A stretch of 64,000 bases of DNA from assembly GCF_014642075.1 (NCBI RefSeq), contig NZ_BMIK01000002.1, forward strand, positions 1 through 64,000, in the 5' to 3' direction. The DNA comes from Parapedobacter defluvii (lineage in GTDB: Bacteria; Bacteroidota; Bacteroidia; Sphingobacteriales; Sphingobacteriaceae). The notes beneath the pieces were generated by a model. That model was not told where the DNA came from. It searched no databases and saw only the letters and a program-made list of their open reading frames with translations. Shown here piece after piece: positions 25,509 to 35,406 of this stretch. Each line of letters starts with the position of its first letter. Position 1 is the stretch's first letter. A program made the translations under genes and the position numbers.

Positions 25509-25512
25509 TGAA

Positions 25513-25578
25513 TGGTCAGTGATGGGTGAGCGGCAGTTGACCACCCATCACTGATTACCCATCACCGATCACCGATCA
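25513..25578. repeat. 7-bp tandem repeat array with strand switch, between convergent genes
   Basis: Three units read in reverse (TGGTCAG, TGATGGG, TGAGCGG) are followed, after CAG, by six forward units (TTGACCA, CCCATCA, CTGATTA, CCCATCA, CCGATCA, CCGATCA). The two halves are complementary, so the array can fold as a hairpin. It ends at 25578, directly beside the xylA stop codon (25579-25581). Confidence 0.8.
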
Positions 25579-26910
25579 CTAAATAAACCGGTTTACAATG
25601 TTTTCAAACAGTTCCTGCTTGCCACTGCGGGTTTCTGGTTCACCGGATGCAGCGGCAATGTTGCGCAGATCCGCCAGGCTCAGTTTACCCGATTCGAACG
25701 CTTTGCCGTCTCCGGCGTCAAAAGAAGCATACCGTTCGGTCCTCAATTTCCGGTAATCTGATTTTTGGAGGATATTGTCTGCTGTGATCAGTGCACGTGC
25801 AAACGTGTCGGCGCCACCGATATGTGCGTAGAACAGATCGGCACGATCCGTGGAATTCCTACGTACTTTCGCATCAAAATTGATGCCTCCCCCTGCAAAA
25901 CCACCGGCTTCAAGAATGATGAGCATGCATTCCGTAAGCTCGTTGATGTTATTGGGGAATTGGTCCGTATCCCAGCCGTTTTGGTAATCGCCCCGGTTGG
26001 CATCCATTGAACCGAGTAAGCCGGCATCGGCTGCTACTTGTAGCTCGTGTTGGAACGTATGCCCGGCAAGTGTCGCGTGATTCACTTCGAGGTTGAGCTT
26101 GAAATCGTCGAGCAGGTCGTATTGCCTTAAAAAGCTGATTACGGTTGCTGCATCGTAGTCGTATTGATGTTTTGTGGGCTCGCACGGTTTAGGTTCAATG
26201 AAAAATGTGCCTTTAAAACCTTGTGCACGTGCATAATCCCGGGCTGCGTGCAACATACGGGCAAGGTGTTCCTGCTCGCGTTTCATGTCGGTGTTGAGAA
26301 GGGTCATGTAACCTTCACGGCCACCCCAGAATACGTAATTTTCTCCACCGAGGGCGATGGTAGCATCTAGTGCGGCCTTGATTTGCGCGCCTGCATGTGC
26401 CACAACTGCAAAATCAGGATTGGTGGCTGCTCCGTTCATATAGCGTTGATGGGAAAACAGATTGGCTGTACCCCATAGCAGTTTCACGCCACTGGCGGCC
26501 TGTTTTTCCTTCGCGTATTCCACCAAAGTCTGTAGACGGCGTTCGTTTTCGGCCACGTCATTACCATAATCTACCACATCAACGTCGTGGAAGCAATAAT
26601 AAGGCATTCCGATTTTCGTGAAAAACTCGAATGCGGCATCCATCTTGTCTTTGGCCCGACGGATGACGTCACTGTTTTCATCCCACGGAAAGAACAACGT
26701 CGGTCCGCCGAACGGATCGCTTCCATTTCCGTTAAAAGAGTGCCAATAGGCCACGGCAAACCGTAAATGTTCTTCCATGGTTTTACCCGCCACGATCTTG
26801 CCGGCATCATACCAGCGGTAGGCCAGCGGGTTATCGGACTCGGGGCCTTCGTAATTGATTTTACCGATGCCTTTAAAATATTCTTTTTCGCCTATGAGTA
26901 CGTTTGACAT
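25579..26910 (-). CDS. xylA: Xylose isomerase
   Basis: A 443-residue xylose isomerase (D-xylose to D-xylulose), TIM-barrel enzyme with two divalent metals. ATG at 26910 ([18 protein letters not shown]) is the family start; the upstream in-frame extension crosses the xylB stop. Active-site landmarks are YCFHDVDV (catalytic His and Asp), the [17 protein letters not shown] metal ligands, [13 protein letters not shown] and FDAKVRR. The length is that of the longer class II isomerases. It lies 26 bp after xylB on the same strand; the gap has 8-bp TTTG-type repeats. The operon is controlled from the divergent regulator at 28566. Confidence 0.97.
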   Translation of the reverse strand: MSNVLIGEKEYFKGIGKINYEGPESDNPLAYRWYDAGKIVAGKTMEEHLRFAVAYWHSFNGNGSDPFGGPTLFFPWDENSDVIRRAKDKMDAAFEFFTKIGMPYYCFHDVDVVDYGNDVAENERRLQTLVEYAKEKQAASGVKLLWGTANLFSHQRYMNGAATNPDFAVVAHAGAQIKAALDATIALGGENYVFWGGREGYMTLLNTDMKREQEHLARMLHAARDYARAQGFKGTFFIEPKPCEPTKHQYDYDAATVISFLRQYDLLDDFKLNLEVNHATLAGHTFQHELQVAADAGLLGSMDANRGDYQNGWDTDQFPNNINELTECMLIILEAGGFAGGGINFDAKVRRNSTDRADLFYAHIGGADTFARALITADNILQKSDYRKLRTERYASFDAGDGKAFESGKLSLADLRNIAAASGEPETRSGKQELFENIVNRFI

Positions 26911-26936
26911 ATGTTTTTTATTAGTTTGCTGATTTG

Positions 26937-28448
26937 TTAATTTGTTTTTTCGTTTGATTTGAGTTCGTTGGCTAACTGACCGTCGAGAAGTTCCTTCCAT
27001 TCCTGGTAGAGTTCTTCGTAAGGCGTAGACGCCTGAGGTTCCACGGTTTTAAGGGTTTTCAACTGGCTGAAGGCTTCCTGTGGCGTTGAAAAGATACCGG
27101 AACCGATGCCTGCACCCAGGGCCGCCCCTACACTGCCGTCGTTTTCATACAGTTCGACAGGAACACCGGTGATATCCACGAACATCTCGGTGAATAATTC
27201 ACTCAGGAACAGGTTGGCCTGTCCGGCGCGGATGACAGATGGATTCATGCCGTTTTCTCGGATAATATCCAGCCCGTAGCGGAATGCATAGGCAATGCCT
27301 TCCTGTGATGCCCGGAAAACATGGGAACGGCCATGTGCGTTGAAATCCAGATCAATGAATCGTGCACCCAAAATCCGGTTGTGGAGAATGCGCTCCGCAC
27401 CGTTACCGAAAGGCAGAATTTTGAGACCATTGCTGCCCGGACTTACCGCCTTGCCGAGGGTATTCATCTGCTTGTAGTCGATGCCGTGGCCGAAATGATC
27501 CTTCACCCAACGGTTCAGGATTCCGGTTCCGTTGATACACAGCAATACACCCACCCGGCGTTCTTCCGGAGTATAGTTAACATGGGCGAATGTGTTTACC
27601 CGAGAGGCAGGATCGTATACAAGCTGATCGCTCACCGCGTAAATAACGCCGGAAGTACCTGCAGTAGCTGCTACTTCGCCCGGCTCCAATACATTGAGGG
27701 AAAGGGCATTATTAGGTTGATCGCCAGCTTTGTACGACACAGGAATGCCCGGTTTGAGACCGAGCTGCGATGCTACATCCGTACGCAGTGTGCCATGTTC
27801 GCCAAACAGCGGCTTGATTACCGGAAAGACCGCCTCGTCAAAACCGAAATACCGGATGATATCCCCGGAAATGCAATTTGCCTGAAAGTCCCAGAAAACA
27901 CCTTCGGAAAGCGCGGAAATACTGGTGGTTGCCAATCCTGTCAGCTTGAGCGCAATGTAATCACCTGGAAGCATAATCTGATGGGCTTTACGATAAAGCT
28001 CCGGTTCGTTGGCTTTGACCCAGGCCCATTTTGCCGCTGTGAAATTGCCCGGTGAATTGAGCAGGTGTTTCAATGCATGTTTTGGACCGATCTGTTCGAA
28101 TGCGGCTTCGCCGATTTCCACGGCACGGCTATCACACCAGATAATCGAATTGCGTAGTGCATTGCCATCCTTATCCACCACCACCAGGCCGTGCATTTGG
28201 TACGCAATGCCGATGGCGCCTATATCGCTTGGATCGAAAGTGTCATTGGCGGTAAGTTTACGGATCGCAAGCTTCACCTGTTCCCACCACATATCCGGAG
28301 ACTGCTCTGCCCAGCCCGGTATGACAGATAGAATGGTGTTCTCTTCGTCTTCCGGATACCGTGCCGATGCAACGCAGGTTTGCGTATGGGCGTCTACCAC
28401 GGAAACTTTGATGGAAGAAGTACCGATATCAATGCCTAATAATAACAT
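26937..28448 (-). CDS. xylB: Xylulokinase
   Basis: A 503-residue FGGY-family kinase that phosphorylates D-xylulose to xylulose 5-phosphate, feeding the pentose phosphate pathway. The N-terminal phosphate-binding [10 protein letters not shown], the substrate-side QMHGLVVVD (about residue 90), the [10 protein letters not shown] segment, the second ATP region [13 protein letters not shown] and the late [13 protein letters not shown] fit the family. It is the first gene of the xylBA operon. The promoter and a palindromic operator lie between it and the LacI-type regulator. Confidence 0.95.
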   Translation of the reverse strand: MLLLGIDIGTSSIKVSVVDAHTQTCVASARYPEDEENTILSVIPGWAEQSPDMWWEQVKLAIRKLTANDTFDPSDIGAIGIAYQMHGLVVVDKDGNALRNSIIWCDSRAVEIGEAAFEQIGPKHALKHLLNSPGNFTAAKWAWVKANEPELYRKAHQIMLPGDYIALKLTGLATTSISALSEGVFWDFQANCISGDIIRYFGFDEAVFPVIKPLFGEHGTLRTDVASQLGLKPGIPVSYKAGDQPNNALSLNVLEPGEVAATAGTSGVIYAVSDQLVYDPASRVNTFAHVNYTPEERRVGVLLCINGTGILNRWVKDHFGHGIDYKQMNTLGKAVSPGSNGLKILPFGNGAERILHNRILGARFIDLDFNAHGRSHVFRASQEGIAYAFRYGLDIIRENGMNPSVIRAGQANLFLSELFTEMFVDITGVPVELYENDGSVGAALGAGIGSGIFSTPQEAFSQLKTLKTVEPQASTPYEELYQEWKELLDGQLANELKSNEKTN

Positions 28449-28471
28449 GGCTACTTAAAATAGGTTTCATA

Positions 28472-28494
28472 ATGCTAACGTTGGCATAAAGGTA
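28472..28494. promoter_or_regulatory. xyl operon promoter and LacI-type operator
   Basis: ATGCTAACGTTGGCAT (28472-28487) is a near-perfect palindrome centred on AACGTT, the form recognised by LacI/GalR proteins. On the minus strand a box TACCTTTA (28487-28494) lies directly upstream of it, so the operator would sit at the transcription start of xylB. The divergent regulator has its own -7 candidates, TATTTTTG (28528-28535) and TACTTTTG (28537-28544). Confidence 0.68.
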
Positions 28495-28565
28495 GGGTAT
28501 TCTTTGGGAATTTCCAAAATCTAATACTATTTTTGTTACTTTTGAGTCCATTAACCTCGTTCAAT

Positions 28566-29582
28566 TTGAAAAAGATTACCATTTTAGACATTGCCAAGGA
28601 ACTGAATATCACCTTTTCAACGGTAGCCAGGGCACTTAACGATCATCCGGCCATCAGCGCGGCGACGAAGAAAGCAGTGCGTGAAACGGCCGATAGACTC
28701 GGATACCGGCCCAATAAGGTGGCTTCATCGCTGCGATCAGGTAAAACTAAAATCATCGGTGTGTTGGTACCCCGGCTCGATGTCAGTTTTTTCAGTTCGG
28801 TAGTACATGGTATTGAAGGAGTGATGAACGAAAACGGGTATACCATCTTGCTTTATCAATCGCAGGAATCTGCCAAACAGGAAAATAAGGGCATCGATAC
28901 GTTTTTGCGGTCGCGCGTGGATGGCATCATTGCTTCCATATCCTTGGAAACAGAGGGTGCAGGTGGGTATGGGGAAGTTAAGGAACGGGGCATTCCGCTA
29001 GCTTTTTTTGACCGGGCGCCGCAGGCACTGGATGTGCCGTCTGTCACCATCGATGACTATCGCGGTGGATTCATGGCCACCGAACATTTGATCAAATCCG
29101 GATACCGCCGGATTGTGCACATTAATGGATATCGGAATATGCACATCTTCAACGAGCGTTTACGGGGTTATCTGGACGCCCTGAAACAGTATGGTCTTCC
29201 CGTCGATGAAAATCTGATTGTCAAAGGAGATTTTTCGCTCGAATTTGGCCGGCACTGTGTTCGGGATTTGTTGGCCAAGGGGGTTGAGTTTGATGCGGTA
29301 TTTACGTTGGAAGATTTCACAGCCATGGGAGTGGTGCAGGAACTGAAGGCAGCCGGAAAACGGGTTCCGAAAGAAGTAGGGGTAGTTGGATTTGCCAATG
29401 AAGCGTTTACGAGTTTGGTGAGTCCTACCGTTTCTACACTCGACCAACGAACGGTGGAAATGGGTGAGGAAGTTGCCCACCTGTTTCTCAAGCTGCTTAA
29501 GAAAGGTAATTATTACAGCCATAAGCCCGAGAAGATTATACTGGAGCCTGAACTGCTGATCAGGGAAAGCTCATCACGTTAA
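28566..29582 (+). CDS. LacI-family regulator of the xylose operon
   Basis: A 338-residue LacI/GalR-type repressor. TTG at 28566 starts LKKITILDIAKELNITFSTVARALN, the canonical HTH with hinge helix (ASSLRSGKTKIIGVLVP); the 11 upstream residues have no family counterpart. The periplasmic-binding-like core carries SFFSSVVHGIEGVMNENGY and VDGIIASI, and sugar-binding candidates DRAP and FTLEDFTAM. It is divergent to xylBA across a short promoter region with a palindromic operator, so it is the expected regulator responding to xylose or a derivative. Context supports a XylR role, but the ligand is inferred. Confidence 0.88.
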   Translation: MKKITILDIAKELNITFSTVARALNDHPAISAATKKAVRETADRLGYRPNKVASSLRSGKTKIIGVLVPRLDVSFFSSVVHGIEGVMNENGYTILLYQSQESAKQENKGIDTFLRSRVDGIIASISLETEGAGGYGEVKERGIPLAFFDRAPQALDVPSVTIDDYRGGFMATEHLIKSGYRRIVHINGYRNMHIFNERLRGYLDALKQYGLPVDENLIVKGDFSLEFGRHCVRDLLAKGVEFDAVFTLEDFTAMGVVQELKAAGKRVPKEVGVVGFANEAFTSLVSPTVSTLDQRTVEMGEEVAHLFLKLLKKGNYYSHKPEKIILEPELLIRESSSR

Positions 29583-29663
29583 TTTTATCTATTTACGTAT
29601 TGCAGTTGCGATATTAAATGATATTTTTGCCACTGTTTAGAATTATTATAAATAACAGTTGGC

Positions 29664-32096
29664 GTGAAGCAACATATCCCTTTTTTGACGGTATACATCG
29701 TCGTATTTTTTGCTGTACCTTTCCTCTCTTTTGCACAAACGCGTGTCCGCGGAGTAGTCGTGGACGATACACGCCAACCGGTTCACCTGGCAACCGTGGA
29801 AATATTCCCGTCCGATAACCCATCGGCGAAAAAAGTGATCACCACCGATGAGCGGGGGCAATTTGAAGTGGTACTGCAGCCTGCCATGTATGGGCTCCGG
29901 GTGACATTCCTGGGCTATCAGGCCCTGGAGCATTCGTCGGTAAAAATCAGTAATGAGGCAACCGATCTGGGCGAATTCCATCTTCAATTAGATGAACAAC
30001 TGCTGGAGGAAGCCGTGGTAAGCCACCAACGGAAACTGGTGGAACAACGGAGCGATCGTTTGGTGGTAAATGTAGAAAACAGCGTGCTTTCTGATGGGTT
30101 GACTGCGTTGGAAATTCTGCAGCGTGCCCCCGGTGTGCGCGTGGACGAAGATGGGAACATGACCATGCGTGGCAAAGCAGGCGTCCGCGTAATGATAAAC
30201 GGAAAGCTCTCGTACCTTTCCGAAAAGGAGTTGGCTTTGCTGTTGAAAGGCACGCCATCCTCGTCGATCAAAAGCATCGAGTTAATAACCAACCCCTCGG
30301 CCCGTTACGATGCCGCCGGTAATGCGGGTCTCATCAACATCGTGATGAAAACCCAGAACCGCCAGGGAATCAATGGCACTGTGCATTCGTTTGCTGCACG
30401 CGGAAGGAAAGAACGGTACGGAGGAGGGCTTCATCTCAACGTACGGCAAAACCGGTTCAATGTATTGTCGAATTACGATTACGGTTATCGGGGCGAGGAA
30501 GAATACCGCTCATTCATCCGGCAGTTTAACCATCCTACCCGTCCCGATTCATCGCGGGTTTCAAACCAGCAATCCGAAACGAACGAACCGCTTTCTACGC
30601 ACAACGCTAAATTCGGGATGGATTACGAAATGAGCGAACGCTTTTCGCTGGGAGCCCTGTGGACGGGAAACTTTGGTACCTACAAGAACCTGAGCGAAGG
30701 ATATAATAACATTTCATTCCTGGATGGGCGTTTGGCATCCAACGCACTTACTGACAATACGCAGGAGAGCCGATGGAACACGCAGGGGGTAAATGTAAAC
30801 CTGCTGAAGAAAATCGGCAGCCGCAATCACGAGTTATCGGCTGATTTTGACTATACGTATGCAGACTATTCGGCAAACCAGTATTTGCTGTCCGACTTCC
30901 AGCAGACAGATTTCCAACCGGCATTCCGGTCCATCCGGCGTGGGCAGACTCCTTCCACAACGTACCTGTATGTTGGCAAATCGGACTATGTGCACCACAT
31001 AAGTGATGGGCAAAAGTTGGAAGTGGGCTGGAAAAGCAGTTGGATAACGGCCGATAACAATGCAGTGAATGATACATTGCGGCAAGACCAATGGGTGATT
31101 GACGAAAACACGAGCAACCATTTCAACTATGAAGAGCAAATTCATGCCGCCTATGTGAACTATAGTTTGGAACGGAAACTGTGGAATGTGATGGCAGGGC
31201 TGCGTATGGAAAACACCCACACGGTGGGAAACCAGCTGACAGCCAATCACCGGGTGGAGCGCCGGTACACCCAGCTTTTTCCGAGTGTGTCCGTAGCCTA
31301 TAAACCCAACGCAACCCATACTGTACAGTTTTCGTACAGCAAGCGCATACAGCGGCCGGATTACGAAGATCTCAACCCGTTCCGGTATTACGTGGATGCA
31401 TTTGTCTTTTGGGAAGGGAACCCCCAATTGCAGCCCGAGCTCGCACATTCCTTCGAACTTACCTATCTCTTCGGCGGGGACTTGGGGATATCTCTGTATT
31501 ATACGCATATAGACGATGTGATAACCAGCGTGCTGACCCAATTACCGGAGCAGAACGTGACGATCCGCAGCATCGACAACATCGAGCGTTTCAGCAACGT
31601 CGGTGTCAATATCAATTATACATTGAAACCTTTGCCGTTCTGGACGAGCGTCAATAATGTCAATGGATTCAATAACAGCTACCTGGGCGCTTACAACGGA
31701 GAGGCCATTGATAACCAAAGCTGGTCGGCTACCTTCAATTCCACGAATACCTTTGCATTCGGCAAAGGAATATCTGCCGAAATTAACGGCGAATACAATA
31801 CGGCACGCGTGGATGGCGTACTCCGTCTCAATGCGTACGGTGCGGTATCTGCTGGCGTGATGAAAAAGCTTTTACAGGATAAACTGACACTGAAATTGGC
31901 CGTCTCCGATATTTTCCGTACCATTAACTACAATCCCAGATCCACGGTAGATGGGGTGGATATGTACCAGCAATTTGACCTGGACTCACGCGTAGGGACA
32001 TTCTCTGTCAGTTTCCGTTTCGGACAGGAAACAAACCGGCGTGAGCGGCGCAGCGGATCTGAAGACGAACAGCAACGGATCCGGGGTGGAGGATAG
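29664..32096 (+). CDS. Outer-membrane beta-barrel protein (TonB-receptor-like, OMP_b-brl_3 type)
   Basis: An 810-residue outer-membrane protein starting with GTG at 29664 (signal region up to SFAQ). Residues about 25-110 form a carboxypeptidase-regulatory-like beta domain (RVRGVVVDDTRQPVHLATVE). Residues about 140-230 resemble a TonB plug (GLTALEILQRAPGVRVDEDG, KGTPSSSIKSIELITNPSAR). The rest is a long barrel of paired strands ending ...GTFSVSFRFG, followed by a polar tail. This pattern is typical of the Bacteroidota 'outer membrane beta-barrel family' rather than SusC proteins, which have a different plug. Transported substrate unknown. It stands alone downstream of xylR. Confidence 0.88.
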   Translation: MKQHIPFLTVYIVVFFAVPFLSFAQTRVRGVVVDDTRQPVHLATVEIFPSDNPSAKKVITTDERGQFEVVLQPAMYGLRVTFLGYQALEHSSVKISNEATDLGEFHLQLDEQLLEEAVVSHQRKLVEQRSDRLVVNVENSVLSDGLTALEILQRAPGVRVDEDGNMTMRGKAGVRVMINGKLSYLSEKELALLLKGTPSSSIKSIELITNPSARYDAAGNAGLINIVMKTQNRQGINGTVHSFAARGRKERYGGGLHLNVRQNRFNVLSNYDYGYRGEEEYRSFIRQFNHPTRPDSSRVSNQQSETNEPLSTHNAKFGMDYEMSERFSLGALWTGNFGTYKNLSEGYNNISFLDGRLASNALTDNTQESRWNTQGVNVNLLKKIGSRNHELSADFDYTYADYSANQYLLSDFQQTDFQPAFRSIRRGQTPSTTYLYVGKSDYVHHISDGQKLEVGWKSSWITADNNAVNDTLRQDQWVIDENTSNHFNYEEQIHAAYVNYSLERKLWNVMAGLRMENTHTVGNQLTANHRVERRYTQLFPSVSVAYKPNATHTVQFSYSKRIQRPDYEDLNPFRYYVDAFVFWEGNPQLQPELAHSFELTYLFGGDLGISLYYTHIDDVITSVLTQLPEQNVTIRSIDNIERFSNVGVNINYTLKPLPFWTSVNNVNGFNNSYLGAYNGEAIDNQSWSATFNSTNTFAFGKGISAEINGEYNTARVDGVLRLNAYGAVSAGVMKKLLQDKLTLKLAVSDIFRTINYNPRSTVDGVDMYQQFDLDSRVGTFSVSFRFGQETNRRERRSGSEDEQQRIRGGG

Positions 32097-32107
32097 CTAG
32101 AATGTAG

Positions 32108-33307
32108 CTACCCCGCCTTGCGGTGGTCGGCCGCTGTATATATGGTCCCTCCCTTGACGATGGTGGTTTTGACTGTAAACTTTTCATCGAATATCACCAT
32201 ATCGGCATCTTTCCCGATGGTGAGCGAGCCTTTCCGGTCGTATATACCCATGATCCTTGCGGGTGTAGCGGTGATCATCTGAATGGCTTCGGGAAGGCTG
32301 ACGCCAGCCAGTTGTACCATGTTGCGGACCAGGCGGTCGGCCGTGGCCACACTTCCGGCGAAGGAACTGCGGTCGGGCAATTTTGCCACTCCGTCTTCGA
32401 TGATAACTTTCAGGCCCGTATCTTTGTTACCGAGGACACTTTCTCCGGGAGGCATTCCGGCTCCCCGCATCGCATCGGTAATCAATGCTATGCGATGTGC
32501 ACCCTTGAATTTATGGACCATCCTAAGCAGCGGTGCAGGCAGGTGGATGCCGTCTGCAATGATCTCGACGTCCATTTCATCAAGGAGGTAGGCGGCTTCA
32601 ATGACGCCGGCATAACGGAAGCATTCCCGGCGTGTTACACCAGACATACCCGAATAGAGGTGGGTGGCCAGCGTGTACCCATTTTCTATGGCCTCCACGA
32701 CATCTTCGTAGACGGCATCGGTATGGGCTACCGCAGCCAATACCCCCTGTGATCGCAGGTAGCACCCGAATTCGAGGGCCCCTGGTAGTTCCGGTGCAGC
32801 ACTCCACCGCCGAATATGTGGAGACGCTGCGAGAATTTCCCGGTATTCCGATGGGTCCGGATTGCGGATGTATTTCGGATCCTGTGCCCCGCGCTGATTG
32901 AGTGCAAAATAGGGCCCTTCGAGATGCAGTCCTGCAAATTGGGCACCACGGCTATTCCGGCGATCTGCCTGTTCGTATATTTCCAGCGTCTTAAGCAGGT
33001 CCGCCTTTTCGGCGGTAAGCGTAGTAGGACATAGGGTCGTCGTACCATAACGGGCATGGGTTTCCGCAATGGCGAGGTAAGCTTCCACGGTGTTATCCAT
33101 AAAATCATGGCCACCGCCGCCATGTACGTGCAGGTCAATAAAACCGGGGGATACATAGCGGCCCCCGGCATCGAAGATTTCAGCGCCGGGTGCATCGATA
33201 TCACCCTGCCGGATATCGACGATTTTACCGTCTATCACGAGCAGGCAGCAATTGTCAATGATGCGGTAAGGAGTGATGGCCCTGCCGTTAATGATTTTTG
33301 TGTTCAT
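32108..33307 (-). CDS. nagA: N-acetylglucosamine-6-phosphate deacetylase
   Basis: A 399-residue amidohydrolase that removes acetate from GlcNAc-6-P, giving GlcN-6-P. ATG at 33307 (MNTKIINGRAITPYRII) is the family start; the longer open frame upstream is shadow coding over the transporter gene. Landmarks are PGFIDLHVHGGGGHDFMD (metal His), GLHLEGPYFALNQRGAQ, VAAVAHTDA, ATHLYSGMSG and ALITDAMRGAG (catalytic Asp). It follows the FHS transporter by 2 bp and is the last gene of the amino-sugar operon. Pairs with nagB upstream. Confidence 0.95.
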   Translation of the reverse strand: MNTKIINGRAITPYRIIDNCCLLVIDGKIVDIRQGDIDAPGAEIFDAGGRYVSPGFIDLHVHGGGGHDFMDNTVEAYLAIAETHARYGTTTLCPTTLTAEKADLLKTLEIYEQADRRNSRGAQFAGLHLEGPYFALNQRGAQDPKYIRNPDPSEYREILAASPHIRRWSAAPELPGALEFGCYLRSQGVLAAVAHTDAVYEDVVEAIENGYTLATHLYSGMSGVTRRECFRYAGVIEAAYLLDEMDVEIIADGIHLPAPLLRMVHKFKGAHRIALITDAMRGAGMPPGESVLGNKDTGLKVIIEDGVAKLPDRSSFAGSVATADRLVRNMVQLAGVSLPEAIQMITATPARIMGIYDRKGSLTIGKDADMVIFDEKFTVKTTIVKGGTIYTAADHRKAG

Positions 33308-33309
33308 CT

Positions 33310-34620
33310 TCACATCCAATTTTTTATCCGGTATCCCCTGAACGCATAGAATATAAGGTATGCATAACAGGGTATCAGTATCCAGTATCCATCGCGCAAC
33401 GAATGATTGTCTGCCAGGTATCCATAGAGCAGGGGTAGGATGGCATTCCCGCAAAGACCCATGATCAGGATGGAACCACCGAGTTTGGTAAAGCGCCCCA
33501 GGCCATCCAATGCCAGGGGCCAAATACCAGCCCACACCAGCGAGTTGGCCAATCCAAGCAGTACCACAAACCATATCGATAGGTGCGTGTCGTGCCCCAA
33601 CAGCCTGATTCCGCCCGTGGCAAAGAGAATGCCGAATGAGAAGAGCAGCCCAAGCACGGTGCAAACGCGTAGGGCGGTGAGTTGACTGAAGAATTTGGGT
33701 GTGCAAGCAATGCCAATCAGGTAGCCGATGATCGTGGCCGAAAGTGTATAAGAAGGGAATGCTTTGGCTTCCAGCAGGTCAATGCCCATGGAACCTGCAT
33801 AGCCGATAATGGTATCAATGGCAATAACCTGAGTGCCCACATGCAGGAAAATAGCCACAGCACCGAGGATGAGGTGCGGAAATTGAAAAATACTGGTTTT
33901 TCCCGCATTGACAGAGGCTACCGCCTCCGTTTCGTGTTCGGTATCGATCTCGGGTAGCGGTGAGTACCGCACCACCAACCCAAGCGCAAGCAGCACCACG
34001 CTTACACAGCCATAAGGCACAATGACGCGCCGGATAAGCGCATCAAGCGTTTGGGCACGTGTCTGATCATCCATTAACGGGATCTGGCTGAACAATTCGC
34101 CGTCCGTAGGGCGGAGGATGACAGCGGCAAACACCAGCGGCGCAAGGATGCCGGCCCCCTTGTTGCAGATGCCCATGATGCTGATGCGTTGGGCGGCACG
34201 TTCCTGTGGGCCTAAAACGGTGATGTACGGATTAGCCGCCGTTTGCAGCACGGCAAGGCCGCCGCCCAGCGTAAATAAGCCCAGGAGAAAAAGCTCATAG
34301 GTCCTGACCATCGCTGCAGGGACGAAAATAGCCGCCCCGAGAGCCATCATCCAAAAGCCAGCCATCATCCCTTTTTTGAAGCCCACGCGTTTCAGCAGAT
34401 AAGCCGAAGGTACAGACATCACAAAATAGGCAATGTAAAAGGCAAAAGCCACCAAATACGATTGAAAGTGGTTCAGCTCGCAGGCAATCTTGAAATAGGG
34501 GATGAGTATCGCGTTGATCCACGATACGAAACCGAAAATAAAAAACAGCATCCCGATGATAAAAATCGAGCTGTAAGTCTGTCGTTTGGTCAGCGATGCA
34601 GCGGTGGTTGCTAAGGACAT
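33310..34620 (-). CDS. FHS-family sugar/amino-sugar MFS transporter
   Basis: A 436-residue major-facilitator protein of the fucose:H+ symporter (FHS) family, 12 hydrophobic segments. Landmarks are FFIFGFVSWINAILIPYFK in TM1, PSAYLLKRVGFKKGM between TM2 and TM3, and AANPYITVLGP in TM5. Members carry glucose/galactose or N-acetylglucosamine (NagP-like); here the flanking nagA and nagB favour an amino sugar. It is followed by nagA 2 bp downstream and preceded by nagB at a 30-bp distance. Substrate is inferred from context only. Confidence 0.88.
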   Translation of the reverse strand: MSLATTAASLTKRQTYSSIFIIGMLFFIFGFVSWINAILIPYFKIACELNHFQSYLVAFAFYIAYFVMSVPSAYLLKRVGFKKGMMAGFWMMALGAAIFVPAAMVRTYELFLLGLFTLGGGLAVLQTAANPYITVLGPQERAAQRISIMGICNKGAGILAPLVFAAVILRPTDGELFSQIPLMDDQTRAQTLDALIRRVIVPYGCVSVVLLALGLVVRYSPLPEIDTEHETEAVASVNAGKTSIFQFPHLILGAVAIFLHVGTQVIAIDTIIGYAGSMGIDLLEAKAFPSYTLSATIIGYLIGIACTPKFFSQLTALRVCTVLGLLFSFGILFATGGIRLLGHDTHLSIWFVVLLGLANSLVWAGIWPLALDGLGRFTKLGGSILIMGLCGNAILPLLYGYLADNHSLRDGYWILIPCYAYLIFYAFRGYRIKNWM

Positions 34621-34650
34621 AATTCGGATTTTAGCTTGAAAAGGCAGCTG

Positions 34651-35388
34651 TTACTTAAGCAATTTTGCAGATTCCTGATCCAGGAAAAAGCTGCAATCCG
34701 GATGCTGCTGCAGGATACTTGCCGGATATTGATTGCTGACGGGCTGCGCTAAGCTGTCTTTTACGGCTTGGGCTTTCCGTGCATCAGGTACCGAACAGAT
34801 GATGTGTGCAGATTTCATGATCTGCCGCACCGACATGCTGATGGCTTGCTGCGGTACATCATCTACGGATGCGAACCATCCTTCGTTGTATTGCTGAGCC
34901 CTGCAGGGGCCGTCAAGATTGACCACCAAATAGGGTTTATCCGTGTCAAAATCGGCAGGCGGATCGTTAAAAGCGAGGTGTCCGTTTTCGCCGATTCCCA
35001 CCAGTGCTACATCGATGGGGTGTTGGCGGATGAGCTGTCCCAACCGTTCGGTCTCAGCTTCCGGATCGGTTTCTCCATCAATAAGGTAAGCTGCCTTTAA
35101 AGGAGGCACCTGCTCAAGAAAGCGCTCTTTCAGGTATTTGCGGAAGCTGGCCTTGTGTGTGATGGGCAGGCCGATATACTCGTCGAGGTGGAACATGGTT
35201 ACCACAGACCAATCGATACCCGCTTCGGCAATCAATTGTTTGATGGTTTCAAACTGGCTTGTGCCGGTGGCCAGAATAATATTGGCCGTTCCTTTTTGGG
35301 CAATGGTTTCCCGGATAATTGTTGCTGCTGCGGCTCCGGCCGCTTTACCTAATTCCTGTGTGTTTGAGAAAATATGGATATTCATCAT
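34651..35388 (-). CDS. nagB: Glucosamine-6-phosphate deaminase
   Basis: A 245-residue NagB-type isomerase/deaminase converting GlcN-6-P to fructose-6-P and ammonia. The phosphate-binding ILATGTSQFETIKQL, the FHLDEYIG motif (catalytic Asp of the family), and DVALVGIGENGHLAFNDPP (catalytic Asp, His and Glu) are present. It starts at adjacent ATG codons (35388 or 35385). The allosteric C-terminal extension of long NagB forms is absent, giving the short form. It links nagA to glycolysis. Confidence 0.93.
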   Translation of the reverse strand: MMNIHIFSNTQELGKAAGAAAATIIRETIAQKGTANIILATGTSQFETIKQLIAEAGIDWSVVTMFHLDEYIGLPITHKASFRKYLKERFLEQVPPLKAAYLIDGETDPEAETERLGQLIRQHPIDVALVGIGENGHLAFNDPPADFDTDKPYLVVNLDGPCRAQQYNEGWFASVDDVPQQAISMSVRQIMKSAHIICSVPDARKAQAVKDSLAQPVSNQYPASILQQHPDCSFFLDQESAKLLK

Positions 35389-35406
35389 TAATATATGGTA
35401 ATGTAT

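Noticed and set aside
24504-25544. A 346-residue frame on the minus strand over the IS
   Set aside because: It is antisense to the transposase and crosses the IS border. It shows no family motifs, whereas the plus strand carries the DDE residues.
27321-28055. A 244-residue plus-strand frame inside xylB
   Set aside because: It is antisense to a well-supported kinase gene and has no recognisable domain.
33308-33706. N-terminal extension of nagA by 133 residues
   Set aside because: The extension overlaps the transporter gene in another frame and lacks family similarity. ATG at 33307 matches NagA starts.
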